Origin: Sphingomonas sp. LY29
Lineage (GTDB): Bacteria > Pseudomonadota > Alphaproteobacteria > Sphingomonadales > Sphingomonadaceae
Length of the DNA: 64,000 nt
Reading direction: 5' to 3'
Assembly (NCBI RefSeq): GCF_035593985.1
Contig: NZ_CP141587.1
Span: forward strand, 2,168,001 to 2,232,000
Shown here one piece after another: positions 25,811-35,054 of this stretch (within the stretch, counting starts at the first letter, position 1; each line of letters opens with the position of its first letter). A program made the position numbers and the translations under genes. Below the pieces are notes generated by a model, which was given only the letters and a program-made list of their open reading frames with translations, ran no database searches and was not told where the DNA came from.

Positions 25811-26881
25811 TTACTTGATCGAACCGGCATCGATCGAAATTCTACTACCCTTGCCCCACGTCGTTGAGGAGAAGACGATTTTGCCGCTCTCCACGAGCTG
25901 CATGGCCTGCGTGGCAGGCGGCAGCGATGCAAAGGCTCCAAGGCCTTCATTGCGATCCATCATCATCATCTGCACCGAATAGCGTGGCGTCTTTGCCGTA
26001 GACATCAGCGACGCCAATTCGTCGCGCCCGACGACGGCTCCAATGCCGGCATCGTTGATGGCCAGAAGGTAGCGATCGGTCGCGCCGTCCGGCCGGTACA
26101 CGGTCGCATTGGGCGATCCGCCCGGTTCGCGACACCAGATGGCCGGCGCCGCTGGCGCGACTTGTGCTTTGGATTTGGCCTCCATTGAAACAGCGCCGCC
26201 CAAGGCGGACATCAGCAGCGCGGAACTATCGGGCGGGGCAGGCTTCGCCGGACCCGAGGGTGCCAACGGTGTCTGGCAATCAGCAACTTCTGTCACCGGC
26301 TGAAGCTGCGCCTGCCGTGGCCACGACACCGCGCCGAACGCCGCATCGACGATCTGCGAAAGTTGCTCGGGAGTACGCGTCGTAGAAGATGCGCGGACTT
26401 TGACGTACCATTCGGGTGTGCCGGTTAGCGCGATTGACGTGCTGCGGAATTGTGAATTTGTCAGTGCGTAGTTCGCCTTCAGGGCCCCGGCTACACGCTG
26501 GCCATATGGCGCGAATGCCGCGACTGGACCAGCAAGGCTCGCCCTCCCAACTCGAGGGTTCGCTTCCAGCGAACGCCGGGCGCGATCAAACCATGGGCCA
26601 ATTCCGCCGGTCACGTTGCGAAAGATGTAAAGTGTCACGAAATCGCCGCCGTCGGCAGAGCGATAATCGATCGCGACATTCAGCTCGTTCGCGTCGAACG
26701 ACGTGACTTTCACTCGGAAGAAGCCGGCCGCGTTCGCGGCGAGGGTGATTCCGCTCGGCTTGTGCCGGTAGGGGCTGTCGCCTCTGACTGGGATCGGTCC
26801 GGGCGCCACTGCCGCGAAAGCCCAGCCAGGTGCCAGTGCTGAAAGGATCAGTGCCGAGCCGATCAAGGCCGCTTGCTTCAT
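25811..26881 (-). CDS. Secreted protein of unknown function
   Basis: A 356-residue protein with a Sec signal peptide (MKQAALIGSALILSALAPG, cleavage near AFA-AV). The mature part shows SADGGDFVTLYIFRNVTGG, a possible structural repeat around RASSTTRTPEQLSQIVDAAF, two cysteines (VADCQTPL and AIWCREPGG), and a C-terminal globular stretch ending RISIDAGSIK. No family was recognised with confidence. The ATG at 26881 is chosen because the signal peptide starts there; the longer frame to 26962 is not hydrophobic. It is a single gene between trmB and clpA. Confidence 0.6.
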   Translation of the reverse strand: MKQAALIGSALILSALAPGWAFAAVAPGPIPVRGDSPYRHKPSGITLAANAAGFFRVKVTSFDANELNVAIDYRSADGGDFVTLYIFRNVTGGIGPWFDRARRSLEANPRVGRASLAGPVAAFAPYGQRVAGALKANYALTNSQFRSTSIALTGTPEWYVKVRASSTTRTPEQLSQIVDAAFGAVSWPRQAQLQPVTEVADCQTPLAPSGPAKPAPPDSSALLMSALGGAVSMEAKSKAQVAPAAPAIWCREPGGSPNATVYRPDGATDRYLLAINDAGIGAVVGRDELASLMSTAKTPRYSVQMMMMDRNEGLGAFASLPPATQAMQLVESGKIVFSSTTWGKGSRISIDAGSIK

Positions 26882-27059
26882 CACGCAACTCTCCCGCCGT
26901 AAACCGAGCGGATCAAGTCTCGCACCGGGCAGGAGCCGACGCAAGTCGTGCAACGCGACCAAATCGCCGGTCCGTCAACCCAACGGTGCATTCCCTTATG
27001 GCCGCCGCGATGGAGATCGAACGCGATCCGATCTCCTTCGCGGCAGGGATAGTCAGGTC

Positions 27060-29378
27060 CTAGCTGTCGACCGACTTGCGGGCCTTGCCCTTGGTCGGCT
27101 TTGCTTTGGTCGCCTTTGGCGGAGCGGGCGTGATCTCGAACACCGGCTGATTGTCCTTGATCCGCACCTTGACCTCGCCGCCGTCGACCAGCTTGCCGAA
27201 CAGCAGTTCCTCGGCCAGCGGCTGCTTGATCTTTTCCTGCACCAGGCGACCCATCGGGCGGGCGCCGTTGAGCTTGTCATAGCCCTTCGTCGTCAGCCAG
27301 GCGCGCGCCTCGTCGTCGAGGTCGATGTGCACGTTGCGATCGGCAAGCTGCATCTCCAGCTGGAGAATGAACTTGTCGACGACCCGCGCGACCACCGCCG
27401 GCGGCAAATAGCCGAACGGAACCACCGCATCGAGGCGGTTGCGGAACTCCGGCGTGAACATCTTCTTGATCGCGTCTTCCTGGACATCCTCGCGGCTCAA
27501 CGCCCCGAAGCCGATCCCTTCGCGCGCCATGTCGGCGGCGCCAGCATTGGTCGTCATGATCAGGATGGTGTTGCGGAAGTCGACGGTCTTGCCGTGGTGA
27601 TCGGTCAGTTTTCCGTTGTCCATCACCTGCAGCAAGATGTTGAACAGGTCGGGGTGCGCTTTCTCGATTTCGTCGAGCAACAGGACCGAGTGCGGCTGCT
27701 GGTCGACCGCATCGGTCAGCAGGCCACCCTGGTCGTAGCCGACATAGCCCGGCGGCGCGCCGATCAGTCGGCTGACCGAATGGCGTTCCATATATTCGGA
27801 CATGTCGAACCGCTGAAGCGGAATGCCGAGCACCGAGGCAAGCTGGCGCGCGACTTCGGTCTTGCCGACGCCGGTAGGGCCAGAGAACAAGTAATTGCCG
27901 ATCGGCTTGTCCGGATCGCGCAGCCCCGCACGGCTCAGCTTGATCGCGCTGGCCAGCTTTTCGATCGCAATGTCCTGACCGAACACGACGCGCTTCAGGT
28001 CGGCCTCGAGCGTTTCGAGCACGCGCTTGTCGTCGGTCGACACCGACTTCGGCGGGATGCGCGCCATCGTCGCCACCACCGCTTCGATCTCGCGGGTGGT
28101 GATGGTTTTCTTGCGGCGTGACGGCGGCACCAGCATCTGCATCGCGCCGACCTCGTCGATCACGTCGATCGCCTTGTCGGGCAGCTTGCGGTCGTGGATG
28201 TAGCGCGCGCTCAATTCCACTGCTGATTTGATCGCATCGGGGGTGTAGCGGACCCCGTGATGCTGCTCGAACGACGAGCGGAGTCCGGCGATGATCTTGA
28301 TCGTGTCTTCGACCGTCGGCTCATTGACGTCGATCTTCTGAAACCGGCGAAGGAGCGCGCGGTCCTTTTCGAAGTGGTTGCGGAACTCCTTGTAGGTCGT
28401 CGAGCCGATGCAGCGGATCGCACCCGATGACAGCGCAGGCTTCAGCAGGTTCGACGCGTCCATCGCCCCGCCGCTGGTCGCGCCGGCGCCGATGACGGTG
28501 TGGATTTCGTCGATGAACAACACCGCGTGGGGCAGCTTCTCAAGCTCGGTCACGACCGACTTCAACCGCTCCTCAAAGTCGCCGCGATAGCGGGTGCCGG
28601 CGAGCAACGCGCCCATGTCGAGCGAGTAGATCACCGCTTCCTTGAGCACGTCGGGAACGTCACCCTCGACGATCTTGCGCGCCAGGCCTTCCGCGATCGC
28701 GGTTTTGCCGACGCCGGGATCGCCGACGTAAAGCGGATTGTTCTTCGAGCGGCGGCACAGGATCTGGACGGTGCGATCGACCTCGGACATGCGCCCGATC
28801 AGCGGATCGACCTTGCCGGCCTTCGCCTTCTCGTTGAGGTCGACGGTGAACTGCTGAAGCGCGCTTTCCTTTTTGTCGCCGCTCTTGGCCTCGGTCTTTT
28901 CCTCGGTGCCCTGAGGCGCCTGGATTTCGGTCGAGGGCTCGCCCTTGCCGACGCCATGGCTGATGAAGGTGACCGCATCGAGCCGGCTCATGTCCTGCTG
29001 CTGCAGGAAATAGACGGCGTAGCTCTCGCGTTCGGAGAAGAGCGCGACGAGCACGTTGGCGCCGGTCACTTCGTCGCGGCCCGACGATTGGACGTGCAGG
29101 ATCGCGCGCTGGACGACGCGCTGGAAGCCGCTGGTCGGGGTCGGATCGGTCGCGCCATCGGACACGAGCGCGCCAAGCTCGTTGTCGAGATATTTGCGCA
29201 CCTCTGCCTTCAGATCGTCGCGGTTCACGCCGCAGCTGGTCATCACTTGGCTGGCGTACGCGTCGTCGATCAGCGCGATCAGAAGATGTTCGAGGGTGGC
29301 ATATTCGTGGCGACGCTTCGACGCTTCGCCGAGCGCATTGTGCAGGGTCGTTTCGAGGTCACGCGCAAAACTAGGCAT
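27060..29378 (-). CDS. clpA: ATP-dependent Clp protease ATP-binding subunit ClpA
   Basis: A 772-residue AAA+ unfoldase that feeds ClpP and uses the adaptor ClpS. It has two Clp N-repeats (residues about 1-140, PSFARDLETTLHNALGEA), the first ATPase with GDPGVGKTAIAEGLA near 220, and the second with SGPTGVGKTEVARQLA near 500; there is no long middle coiled coil, which separates ClpA from ClpB. The C-terminus is Lys-rich (KATKAKPTKGKARKS). ClpS, usually just upstream, is not present between 29378 and the next gene; a DUF1192 gene is found instead. Confidence 0.95.
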   Translation of the reverse strand: MPSFARDLETTLHNALGEASKRRHEYATLEHLLIALIDDAYASQVMTSCGVNRDDLKAEVRKYLDNELGALVSDGATDPTPTSGFQRVVQRAILHVQSSGRDEVTGANVLVALFSERESYAVYFLQQQDMSRLDAVTFISHGVGKGEPSTEIQAPQGTEEKTEAKSGDKKESALQQFTVDLNEKAKAGKVDPLIGRMSEVDRTVQILCRRSKNNPLYVGDPGVGKTAIAEGLARKIVEGDVPDVLKEAVIYSLDMGALLAGTRYRGDFEERLKSVVTELEKLPHAVLFIDEIHTVIGAGATSGGAMDASNLLKPALSSGAIRCIGSTTYKEFRNHFEKDRALLRRFQKIDVNEPTVEDTIKIIAGLRSSFEQHHGVRYTPDAIKSAVELSARYIHDRKLPDKAIDVIDEVGAMQMLVPPSRRKKTITTREIEAVVATMARIPPKSVSTDDKRVLETLEADLKRVVFGQDIAIEKLASAIKLSRAGLRDPDKPIGNYLFSGPTGVGKTEVARQLASVLGIPLQRFDMSEYMERHSVSRLIGAPPGYVGYDQGGLLTDAVDQQPHSVLLLDEIEKAHPDLFNILLQVMDNGKLTDHHGKTVDFRNTILIMTTNAGAADMAREGIGFGALSREDVQEDAIKKMFTPEFRNRLDAVVPFGYLPPAVVARVVDKFILQLEMQLADRNVHIDLDDEARAWLTTKGYDKLNGARPMGRLVQEKIKQPLAEELLFGKLVDGGEVKVRIKDNQPVFEITPAPPKATKAKPTKGKARKSVDS

Positions 29379-29497
29379 GGGGGGAGGTCTCCTTGACCCT
29401 CAATGTCGGAAGGAAGCACCGCGCGATCAAGGGCGCGGCGCGAAGCGACCAGGCATCGCCGTGCTCACCTGTCCCCCGGACAGGCTGCGCGCGGCGC

Positions 29498-29695
29498 TTA
29501 TCGCTTGAACAGCTCATCGGCGGCGGAACGATGTTGCTGGACGCGAGCGATATGGGCATCGACCCGGGCGATCTCGCCCTTCAACGCCTCGATCCGCAGC
29601 TGCAATTCCCCTATGGAAAGCGGATCCAGATCTTCGCGCACCAACAGGGTTAGCGGGTCGTCGGGTCGAGACGGAAAAAGCTCGTCGAGGTCCAT
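29498..29695 (-). CDS. DUF1192 family small protein
   Basis: A 65-residue protein with DLDELFPSRPDDPLTLLVREDLDPLSIGELQ split over its first half and a short coiled-coil helix (LRIEALKGEIARVDAHIARV) in the second half. This is the usual DUF1192 layout, found widely in alphaproteobacteria and of unknown function. The ATG at 29695 gives the MD(L/I)DE start typical of the family; the frame extends another 12 codons without similarity. It lies upstream of clpA on the same strand, with a gap of about 120 bases. Confidence 0.8.
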   Translation of the reverse strand: MDLDELFPSRPDDPLTLLVREDLDPLSIGELQLRIEALKGEIARVDAHIARVQQHRSAADELFKR

Positions 29696-29770
29696 GGGCA
29701 GCAGCGTTGACCCGCACGCCCCCCAAGTCAATAAGCTTGCCGCCAGGACGGGGCAGGGCAGGGGCGAGTG

Positions 29771-30775
29771 ATGAGCGTGGACATTCCGGCGACGATGCGT
29801 GCGGTCGAGATTTCATCGCCGGGTGGTCCTGAGGTCTTAAGCCTTGCCGAACGGCCGACGCCGCAGCCGGGACCGGGCGAAGTGCTGGTCCGCGTCGCCG
29901 CGGCGGGGGTCAACCGGCCCGACGTCTTGCAGCGCAAGGGCGCCTATCCGCCGCCGCCGGGCGCGAGCGACATCCCCGGGCTTGAGATTGCCGGCACGGT
30001 CGTTGCGGCGGGCGCGGGCGCGACTCATTTGATCGGTACCCGGGTTTGCGCACTGGTCGCGGGCGGTGGCTATGCCGACTATTGCCTCGCGCCGGCGGGA
30101 ACATGCCTGCCAGTCCCCGAAGTGCTGCGGATGAGCGAAGCGGCGGCAATTCCCGAAACCCTGTTCACCGTCTGGACCAACCTGTTTGAGCGCGGCTTCG
30201 CGGTCGAAGGCGATGCAGTGCTCGTCCACGGCGGGACGAGCGGGATCGGGACGATGGCGATCAAGCTGGGCACCCTGTTCGGCCTCGACGTGATCGTCAC
30301 TTGCGGCAGCGACGAGAAATGCGCCGCCGCCGAAGAACTTGGGGCGGCCCGCGCGATCAACTACAACACCGCCGATTTCGTCGAAGAAGTGAAGAACCTA
30401 ACCGAAGGGCGCGGCGTCGCCGTCGTGCTCGACATGGTCGGGGGCGACTATCTGCCGCGCAACCTGCAGTGCCTTGCCGATGAAGGCCGCCACGTGTCGA
30501 TCGCGACCCAGCGCGGCGCGAAGACCGAAATTTCGATCATCGACGTGATGCGGCGGCGTCTGACCTTGACCGGATCGACGCTCCGGCCGCGGTCGGTCGA
30601 ATTCAAGACGATGGTCGCCGACGAGCTCGCCCGCACCGTCTGGCCGTTCGTCGAGGCCAATCGGCTGAAGCCCGCGATCGATCGCTGCTTCCCGCTCGAT
30701 CAGGCGGCCGCGGCGCATGCGCGGATGGAGGCCGGCGACCACGTCGGCAAGATCGTGCTGGAAACGGGGAATTAG
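29771..30775 (+). CDS. qor: Quinone oxidoreductase / zinc-type alcohol dehydrogenase family
   Basis: A 334-residue MDR-superfamily NAD(P)H-dependent oxidoreductase of the PIG3/quinone oxidoreductase type. It has MRAVEISSPGGPEVL, VAAAGVNRPDVLQRKGAYPPPPGAS, PGLEIAGTVVAAG, and the nucleotide-binding VLVHGGTSGIGTMAIKLG. Catalytic zinc ligands of true alcohol dehydrogenases are absent, as expected. The ATG at 29771 follows GGGGCGAG. It is divergent from the DUF1192 gene. Confidence 0.9.
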   Translation: MSVDIPATMRAVEISSPGGPEVLSLAERPTPQPGPGEVLVRVAAAGVNRPDVLQRKGAYPPPPGASDIPGLEIAGTVVAAGAGATHLIGTRVCALVAGGGYADYCLAPAGTCLPVPEVLRMSEAAAIPETLFTVWTNLFERGFAVEGDAVLVHGGTSGIGTMAIKLGTLFGLDVIVTCGSDEKCAAAEELGAARAINYNTADFVEEVKNLTEGRGVAVVLDMVGGDYLPRNLQCLADEGRHVSIATQRGAKTEISIIDVMRRRLTLTGSTLRPRSVEFKTMVADELARTVWPFVEANRLKPAIDRCFPLDQAAAAHARMEAGDHVGKIVLETGN

Positions 30776-30843
30776 GGGAGCGAGCCCTTCGCCAGACTCT
30801 GCTTGCCCTTCGACCCGCCCAAGACTAAATCATCGGGAACAGC

Positions 30844-30876
30844 GGCCGCTCCGGGAAGGGGCGGCCCTTCTTGTTT
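30844..30876 (+). terminator. Terminator-like hairpin just upstream of trcR
   Basis: GGCCGCTCC (30844-30852) pairs with GGGGCGGCC (30858-30866) through nine pairs including one T-G, with loop GGGAA, followed by CTTCTTGTTTC. It can terminate qor. A weak promoter-like pair lies upstream (TTGCCC at 30803-30808 and TAAATC at 30826-30831, 17-base spacer), so the hairpin may also sit in the trcR leader as an attenuator. Confidence 0.55.
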
Positions 30877-30888
30877 CTGGAGACGATG

Positions 30889-31581
30889 ATGGTTCAGCCC
30901 CTGATGCCCCACGCGACCGCCGCCTGGCTGGTCGACAACACCGGGCTCACCTTCGAGCAGATCGCGGCCTTTTGTGGGCTCCACATCCTCGAAGTGCAGG
31001 CGATCGCCGACGATACTGCCGCGACCAAGCTGACCGGCCGCGACCCGATCCGCTCGGGCGAGCTTTCGCATGAAGAAATCGAAAAGGGCCAGGCGGACCC
31101 CGAATATGCGCTGAAGATGCAGAAGGCGCCCGATCCCGTCACCCGCACCAAGGGCCCGCGCTACACTCCGGTGAGCAAGCGCCAGGACAAGCCCGATGGT
31201 ATCGCGTGGATCATCCGCAACCACCCCGAAGTGTCCGACGGCCAGATTTCCAAGCTAATCGGCACGACGCGCACGACCATCGCCGCGATCCGCGACCGCA
31301 CCCACTGGAACATGGCGAACATCAACCCGAAGGATCCGGTGACGCTGGGCCTGACGACCCAGCGTGAGCTCGATGCCGCGGTGGCCAAGGCCCACAAGGC
31401 GGCCGGTACCGAAGTCGCCGGCGACACGCGCCTGGACAGCGATCGCGATGCCCTGATCGAGGAACTGCGGGCGCAGCGCCTTCAGCACGCGCGCGACGCC
31501 GAGGCGGCGCTGGCGGCCGAAGCCGGCATCGACACGTCGGACGAGATCGTCCCCGGCATCAAGGACCCGTTCAAGCATTGA
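30889..31581 (+). CDS. trcR: DUF1013 cell-cycle transcriptional regulator TrcR
   Basis: A 230-residue protein of the alphaproteobacterial DUF1013 family, named TrcR in Caulobacter, where it is a DNA-binding cell-cycle regulator. Typical stretches are PHATAAWLVDNTGLTFEQIA, FCGLHILEVQAIADD, KPDGIAWIIRNHPEVSDGQI and LIGTTRTTIAAIRDRTHWN (helix-turn-helix-like), followed by NPVTLGL-type NPKDPVTLGL. The start is ATG 30889 with GGAG seven bases upstream; ATG 30886 and TTG 30871 are alternatives. It lies directly after a terminator-like hairpin. Confidence 0.85.
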   Translation: MVQPLMPHATAAWLVDNTGLTFEQIAAFCGLHILEVQAIADDTAATKLTGRDPIRSGELSHEEIEKGQADPEYALKMQKAPDPVTRTKGPRYTPVSKRQDKPDGIAWIIRNHPEVSDGQISKLIGTTRTTIAAIRDRTHWNMANINPKDPVTLGLTTQRELDAAVAKAHKAAGTEVAGDTRLDSDRDALIEELRAQRLQHARDAEAALAAEAGIDTSDEIVPGIKDPFKH

Positions 31582-31613
31582 TCTGATCGCGCCGAGCGGC
31601 CAAGGATCACGCC

Positions 31614-31856
31614 ATGGATGAGCCCGACATCGACACGCTTAGCTTCGAGGACGCGTTGCGCGAACTCGAAACGATCGTCCGCACGCTGGAGCAGGGGCAG
31701 GCGCCGCTCGACGAGTCGATTGGGCTCTACCAGCGCGGCGACCGGCTGAAGCGACACTGCGAGGCGCGGCTGAAAGCGGCGCAGGCGCGGATCGAGAAAA
31801 TTGCGATCGGGCCCGACGGACGGCCGGCAGGGACCAGCGCGTTCGATGCCGGTTGA
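31614..31856 (+). CDS. xseB: Exodeoxyribonuclease VII small subunit
   Basis: An 80-residue helical protein with LSFEDALRELETIVRTLEQG and LDESIGLYQRGDRLKRHCEARLKAAQARIE, the XseB hallmark. It pairs with XseA (not in the window) to form the ssDNA exonuclease. It overlaps the following ispA start by 11 bases. The xseB-ispA order is widely conserved. Confidence 0.93.
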   Translation: MDEPDIDTLSFEDALRELETIVRTLEQGQAPLDESIGLYQRGDRLKRHCEARLKAAQARIEKIAIGPDGRPAGTSAFDAG

Positions 31857-32757
31857 GGCGCAGGTGAAGGCGCCCGACCTTGCCGCAGAGGCGCGGCGCA
31901 TCGCGCAAGGCGTCGACCGGGTCTTCTCCGACTATCTGTCGAGCCAGGGCGATGGGCGCGACCAATTGTTCGCGGCAATGCGCCATGCCGGCATTGGCGG
32001 TGGTAAGCGGTTGCGGCCGCTCCTCACCGTTGCCGCATCGCGCTTGTTCGGCATCGATGAGGACCGCGCGATCCGTGCCGGAAGCGCGATCGAGGCGATC
32101 CACGTCTATTCGCTGATCCACGACGATTTGCCGTGCATGGACGACGACGACCTTCGGCGCGGCAAGCCGACCGTCCACAAGGCGTTTGACGAAGCGACCG
32201 CGGTGCTCGCGGGCGACTGCTTCCACGACCTCGCCTTTGAGATCCTTGCCGACGAGGACACGCATGAGGACCCGTTCGTTCGGTCCGAGCTGGTGCTGGA
32301 ACTTGCGCGCGCGTCGGGTCCTAATGGCATGGCCGGGGGGCAGATGCTCGACCTCGCCGCCGAAGGGCAGACGCTCGACATGGGGCAGGTGACACGCCTC
32401 CAGCAGCTGAAGACCGGCGCGCTGATCGAATATTCGGTCGAAGCCGCCTGCATCATGGGTCGGCTCGATCCCCACGCCCGCACGCCCTATCGCGGCTACG
32501 CGCGCGACATCGGGCTCGCTTTCCAGATTGCCGACGACCTGCTCGATCATTCGGGCGACGAGGCAGCGGCGGGCAAGCGGCTGCACAAGGACGAAGAGGC
32601 GGGCAAGGCGACCTTCGTTTCCTTGCTGGGCGAAGAACGTGCTCGCCAGCAATGTTCGATGCTTGTCGAGCAAGGCATTGCGCACTTGCAAGGTCATGGC
32701 GAAGAAGCCGACCTGCTTCGCGCAATTGCTCGCTACGTCGAGGAACGGGACCGCTGA
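31846..32757 (+). CDS. ispA: Polyprenyl synthetase, probably farnesyl diphosphate synthase
   Basis: A 303-residue isoprenyl diphosphate synthase. It has GGGKRLRPLLTVAAS near residue 45, the first Asp-rich motif SLIHDDLPCMDDDDLRRGKPT near 90 and the second motif FQIADDLLD near 225. The two residues between the Asp pair in the first motif and the aromatic pattern before it suit C15 product length, and linkage to xseB supports IspA. The ATG at 31846 overlaps xseB; its TGA overlaps the coaD start (TGATG). Confidence 0.9.
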   Translation: MPVEAQVKAPDLAAEARRIAQGVDRVFSDYLSSQGDGRDQLFAAMRHAGIGGGKRLRPLLTVAASRLFGIDEDRAIRAGSAIEAIHVYSLIHDDLPCMDDDDLRRGKPTVHKAFDEATAVLAGDCFHDLAFEILADEDTHEDPFVRSELVLELARASGPNGMAGGQMLDLAAEGQTLDMGQVTRLQQLKTGALIEYSVEAACIMGRLDPHARTPYRGYARDIGLAFQIADDLLDHSGDEAAAGKRLHKDEEAGKATFVSLLGEERARQQCSMLVEQGIAHLQGHGEEADLLRAIARYVEERDR

Positions 32758-33260
32758 TGCCCGACCCGCGCAACCGCATCGGCGTCTACCCGGGCACGTT
32801 CGACCCGCTGACGCTCGGCCATCTCGACATCATCCGACGCGGGACGCACCTCGTCGACCAGCTCGTGATCGGGGTGACGACGAACCCGTCCAAGTCGCCG
32901 ATGTTCACCGTCGCGGAGCGCATTGCGATGGTCGAGCGCGAGACTGCCGACATCGCCGGTGTCAGCGTGGTCGAATTCGACTCGTTGCTGATGGATTTTG
33001 CCGAGCGCGAGGGCGCGTCGCTGATCCTGCGTGGTCTGCGCGCGGTCGCCGACTTTGAATACGAATATCAGATGGCTGGCATGAACCAGCAGCTCAACGA
33101 CCGGATCGAAACCGTTTTCCTGATGGCCGACGTGTCGTTGCAGCCGATCGCGTCAAGGCTGGTGAAAGAAATCGCCTGCTACGGCGGTAAGATCGAAAAG
33201 TTCGTACCGCCCGGAGTGGCCGCCGACGTGGCGGCGCGTCTGGCGGAGAAAAAGCGGTAG
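32757..33260 (+). CDS. coaD: Phosphopantetheine adenylyltransferase
   Basis: A 167-residue enzyme of CoA synthesis, joining ATP and 4'-phosphopantetheine. It has GVYPGTFDPLTLGHLDIIRR with the nucleotidyltransferase TxGH motif, GVTTNPSKSPMFT, LILRGLRAVADFEYEYQMAGMNQ, and QPIASRLVKEIACYGG in place of the common ISSTxVRE. The Ser/Thr change at that last motif is common in related alphaproteobacterial sequences. The start overlaps the ispA stop. Confidence 0.95.
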   Translation: MPDPRNRIGVYPGTFDPLTLGHLDIIRRGTHLVDQLVIGVTTNPSKSPMFTVAERIAMVERETADIAGVSVVEFDSLLMDFAEREGASLILRGLRAVADFEYEYQMAGMNQQLNDRIETVFLMADVSLQPIASRLVKEIACYGGKIEKFVPPGVAADVAARLAEKKR

Positions 33261-33315
33261 CGCGCGCAAAGACGCTGCGATAATCGGGCGGCCAGTCGAG
33301 GGCCGGGGAGAGACC

Positions 33316-34029
33316 ATGTTCAAACGTTTGATTGCCTTGCCTTTTGTCGGCCTGGCCCTGATCGCGGCAGCCAAGCCGGCGCCGGCCCCGGTTACGCCGC
33401 CGCCGTCGCTGATCGCCCCTGCGACCATCGCCGCCGACCCCGCCAACCGCTGGACGCTCGAACTGTCGAACGGAGGCCGCGTGGTGATTCAGTTGCGCCC
33501 CGACCTGGCGCCGCAGCATGTGTATCGTATTCAGCAACTGACCTCGCAGGGCTTCTACAACGGCCTCCCGTTTCACCGTGTCATTCCCGGCTTCATGGCT
33601 CAGGGCGGCGATCCCTTGGGAACCGGCGAAGGCGGATCGAAGCTGCCCGACCTTCCCGCCGAATTCACGACCATCCCGCACGTTCGCGGCGTCGCGTCGA
33701 TGGCGCGGGCCGAGGACAAGAACAGTGCAAACAGCCAGTTCTTCATCATGCTGGCGCCGCGCTTCAGCCTCGACCGCAAATACACTGCGTTCGGCCGGGT
33801 GATCGAGGGCATGGCCGGCGTCGATGGCATCGCGGTCGGCGAGCCGCCCGAGCAGCCGACGCGGATCGTCAAGGCGTCGATTGGCGGACCTCTGCCGGCG
33901 CCGCCTGCTGTCGCCCCTGCCGCTGCTTCTGCCCCGGCTGCTCCCGCTGTGGCGACTCCAGAGCCCGCGCCTGCTCCTGCTGCAACGGCAGCTCCGGCGA
34001 CGGCTGCGGAGGCACCCGCGCCTCAATAA
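33316..34029 (+). CDS. Peptidyl-prolyl cis-trans isomerase (cyclophilin), exported, Pro/Ala-rich tail
   Basis: A 237-residue protein with a signal peptide ([19 protein letters not shown]) and a Pro/Ala linker, then the cyclophilin domain (about residues 45-190: [44 protein letters not shown]). A final 45-residue tail is almost all Ala and Pro. The catalytic Arg in FHRV and the Gln/Phe in QFFI are present. Its TAA overlaps the queA start (TAATG), so the pair is coupled. Confidence 0.9.
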   Translation: MFKRLIALPFVGLALIAAAKPAPAPVTPPPSLIAPATIAADPANRWTLELSNGGRVVIQLRPDLAPQHVYRIQQLTSQGFYNGLPFHRVIPGFMAQGGDPLGTGEGGSKLPDLPAEFTTIPHVRGVASMARAEDKNSANSQFFIMLAPRFSLDRKYTAFGRVIEGMAGVDGIAVGEPPEQPTRIVKASIGGPLPAPPAVAPAAASAPAAPAVATPEPAPAPAATAAPATAAEAPAPQ

Positions 34030-35054
34030 TGCGCGTCGACCTGTTTGATTTCGAGCTTCCGGCGGAGCGGATTGCGCTTCGACCGGCAAGCCCGCGCGAT
34101 TCGGCGCGGATGCTGGTCGTCGAGGGCGGGAAACTGACCGACGGTCATGTGCTCGACCTGCCCGATCTCCTCAATCCCGACGACCTGCTCGTCTTCAACG
34201 ACACCCGCGTCATTCCCGCGCAACTCGAAGGCCGGCGCGGCGACGCGAAGGTCGGCGTAACCCTCCACAAGCGCGCGGGGCCGCGTCGCTGGTGGGCATT
34301 CGTGCGCAACGCGAAGCGGGTGCGGATCGGCGATGTCGTCGAATTCGGCGAAGGCGTGTCGGCTTCGGCCGTCGAGCGCGATGAGGCGGGCGCCCTGCTG
34401 TTCGAGTTCGCCGGTGACGAGCCGGTCGAGTTGTTGCTCGAGCGAGCGGGAAAGATGCCGCTTCCCCCCTACATCGCCGCCCGGCGCGGGACCGATGAGG
34501 CCGATGCAAGCGACTATCAGACGATGTTCGCTGCAGAGGCGGGCGCGGTCGCGGCGCCGACGGCCGCGCTGCACTTTACCGATCGCCTCGTCGCGGCGCT
34601 TGATGCCAAGGCGATCAAGCGCGAAACGCTCACGCTGCACGTCGGCGCGGGGACGTTTCTTCCGGTGAAGGTCGATGATACGGCCGACCATCGGATGCAT
34701 GCCGAATGGGGCCGGATCGACCAGGCGACGGCGGACCGGATCAACGCCGCGCGCGCGGCCGGCGGGCGGATCATCGCCGTTGGCACCACCTCGCTCCGGT
34801 TGCTGGAAAGCGCGACGGGAGAAGACGGCATCGTTCGCCCCTTCGAAGGCGACACCGCGATCTTCATCACGCCCGGTTATCGCTTCAAGGCGGTCGATGG
34901 GTTGATGACCAACTTCCACCTCCCGCGCTCGACGCTGTTCATGCTGGTGTCGGCACTGATGGGACGCGAGACGATGCAGGCGGCCTACGCTTACGCCATC
35001 GATCGGGATTATCGCTTTTACAGCTACGGCGACGCGTCGCTGCTGCTACCCTAG
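34029..35054 (+). CDS. queA: SAM:tRNA ribosyltransferase-isomerase
   Basis: A 341-residue enzyme adding the epoxycyclopentane precursor of queuosine to tRNA. It has [78 protein letters not shown] and [17 protein letters not shown], all diagnostic. tgt, which acts one step earlier, lies 1.8 kb downstream on the same strand but is separated by two opposing genes. Its stop overlaps that of the convergent sulfotransferase by nine bases. Confidence 0.96.
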   Translation: MRVDLFDFELPAERIALRPASPRDSARMLVVEGGKLTDGHVLDLPDLLNPDDLLVFNDTRVIPAQLEGRRGDAKVGVTLHKRAGPRRWWAFVRNAKRVRIGDVVEFGEGVSASAVERDEAGALLFEFAGDEPVELLLERAGKMPLPPYIAARRGTDEADASDYQTMFAAEAGAVAAPTAALHFTDRLVAALDAKAIKRETLTLHVGAGTFLPVKVDDTADHRMHAEWGRIDQATADRINAARAAGGRIIAVGTTSLRLLESATGEDGIVRPFEGDTAIFITPGYRFKAVDGLMTNFHLPRSTLFMLVSALMGRETMQAAYAYAIDRDYRFYSYGDASLLLP

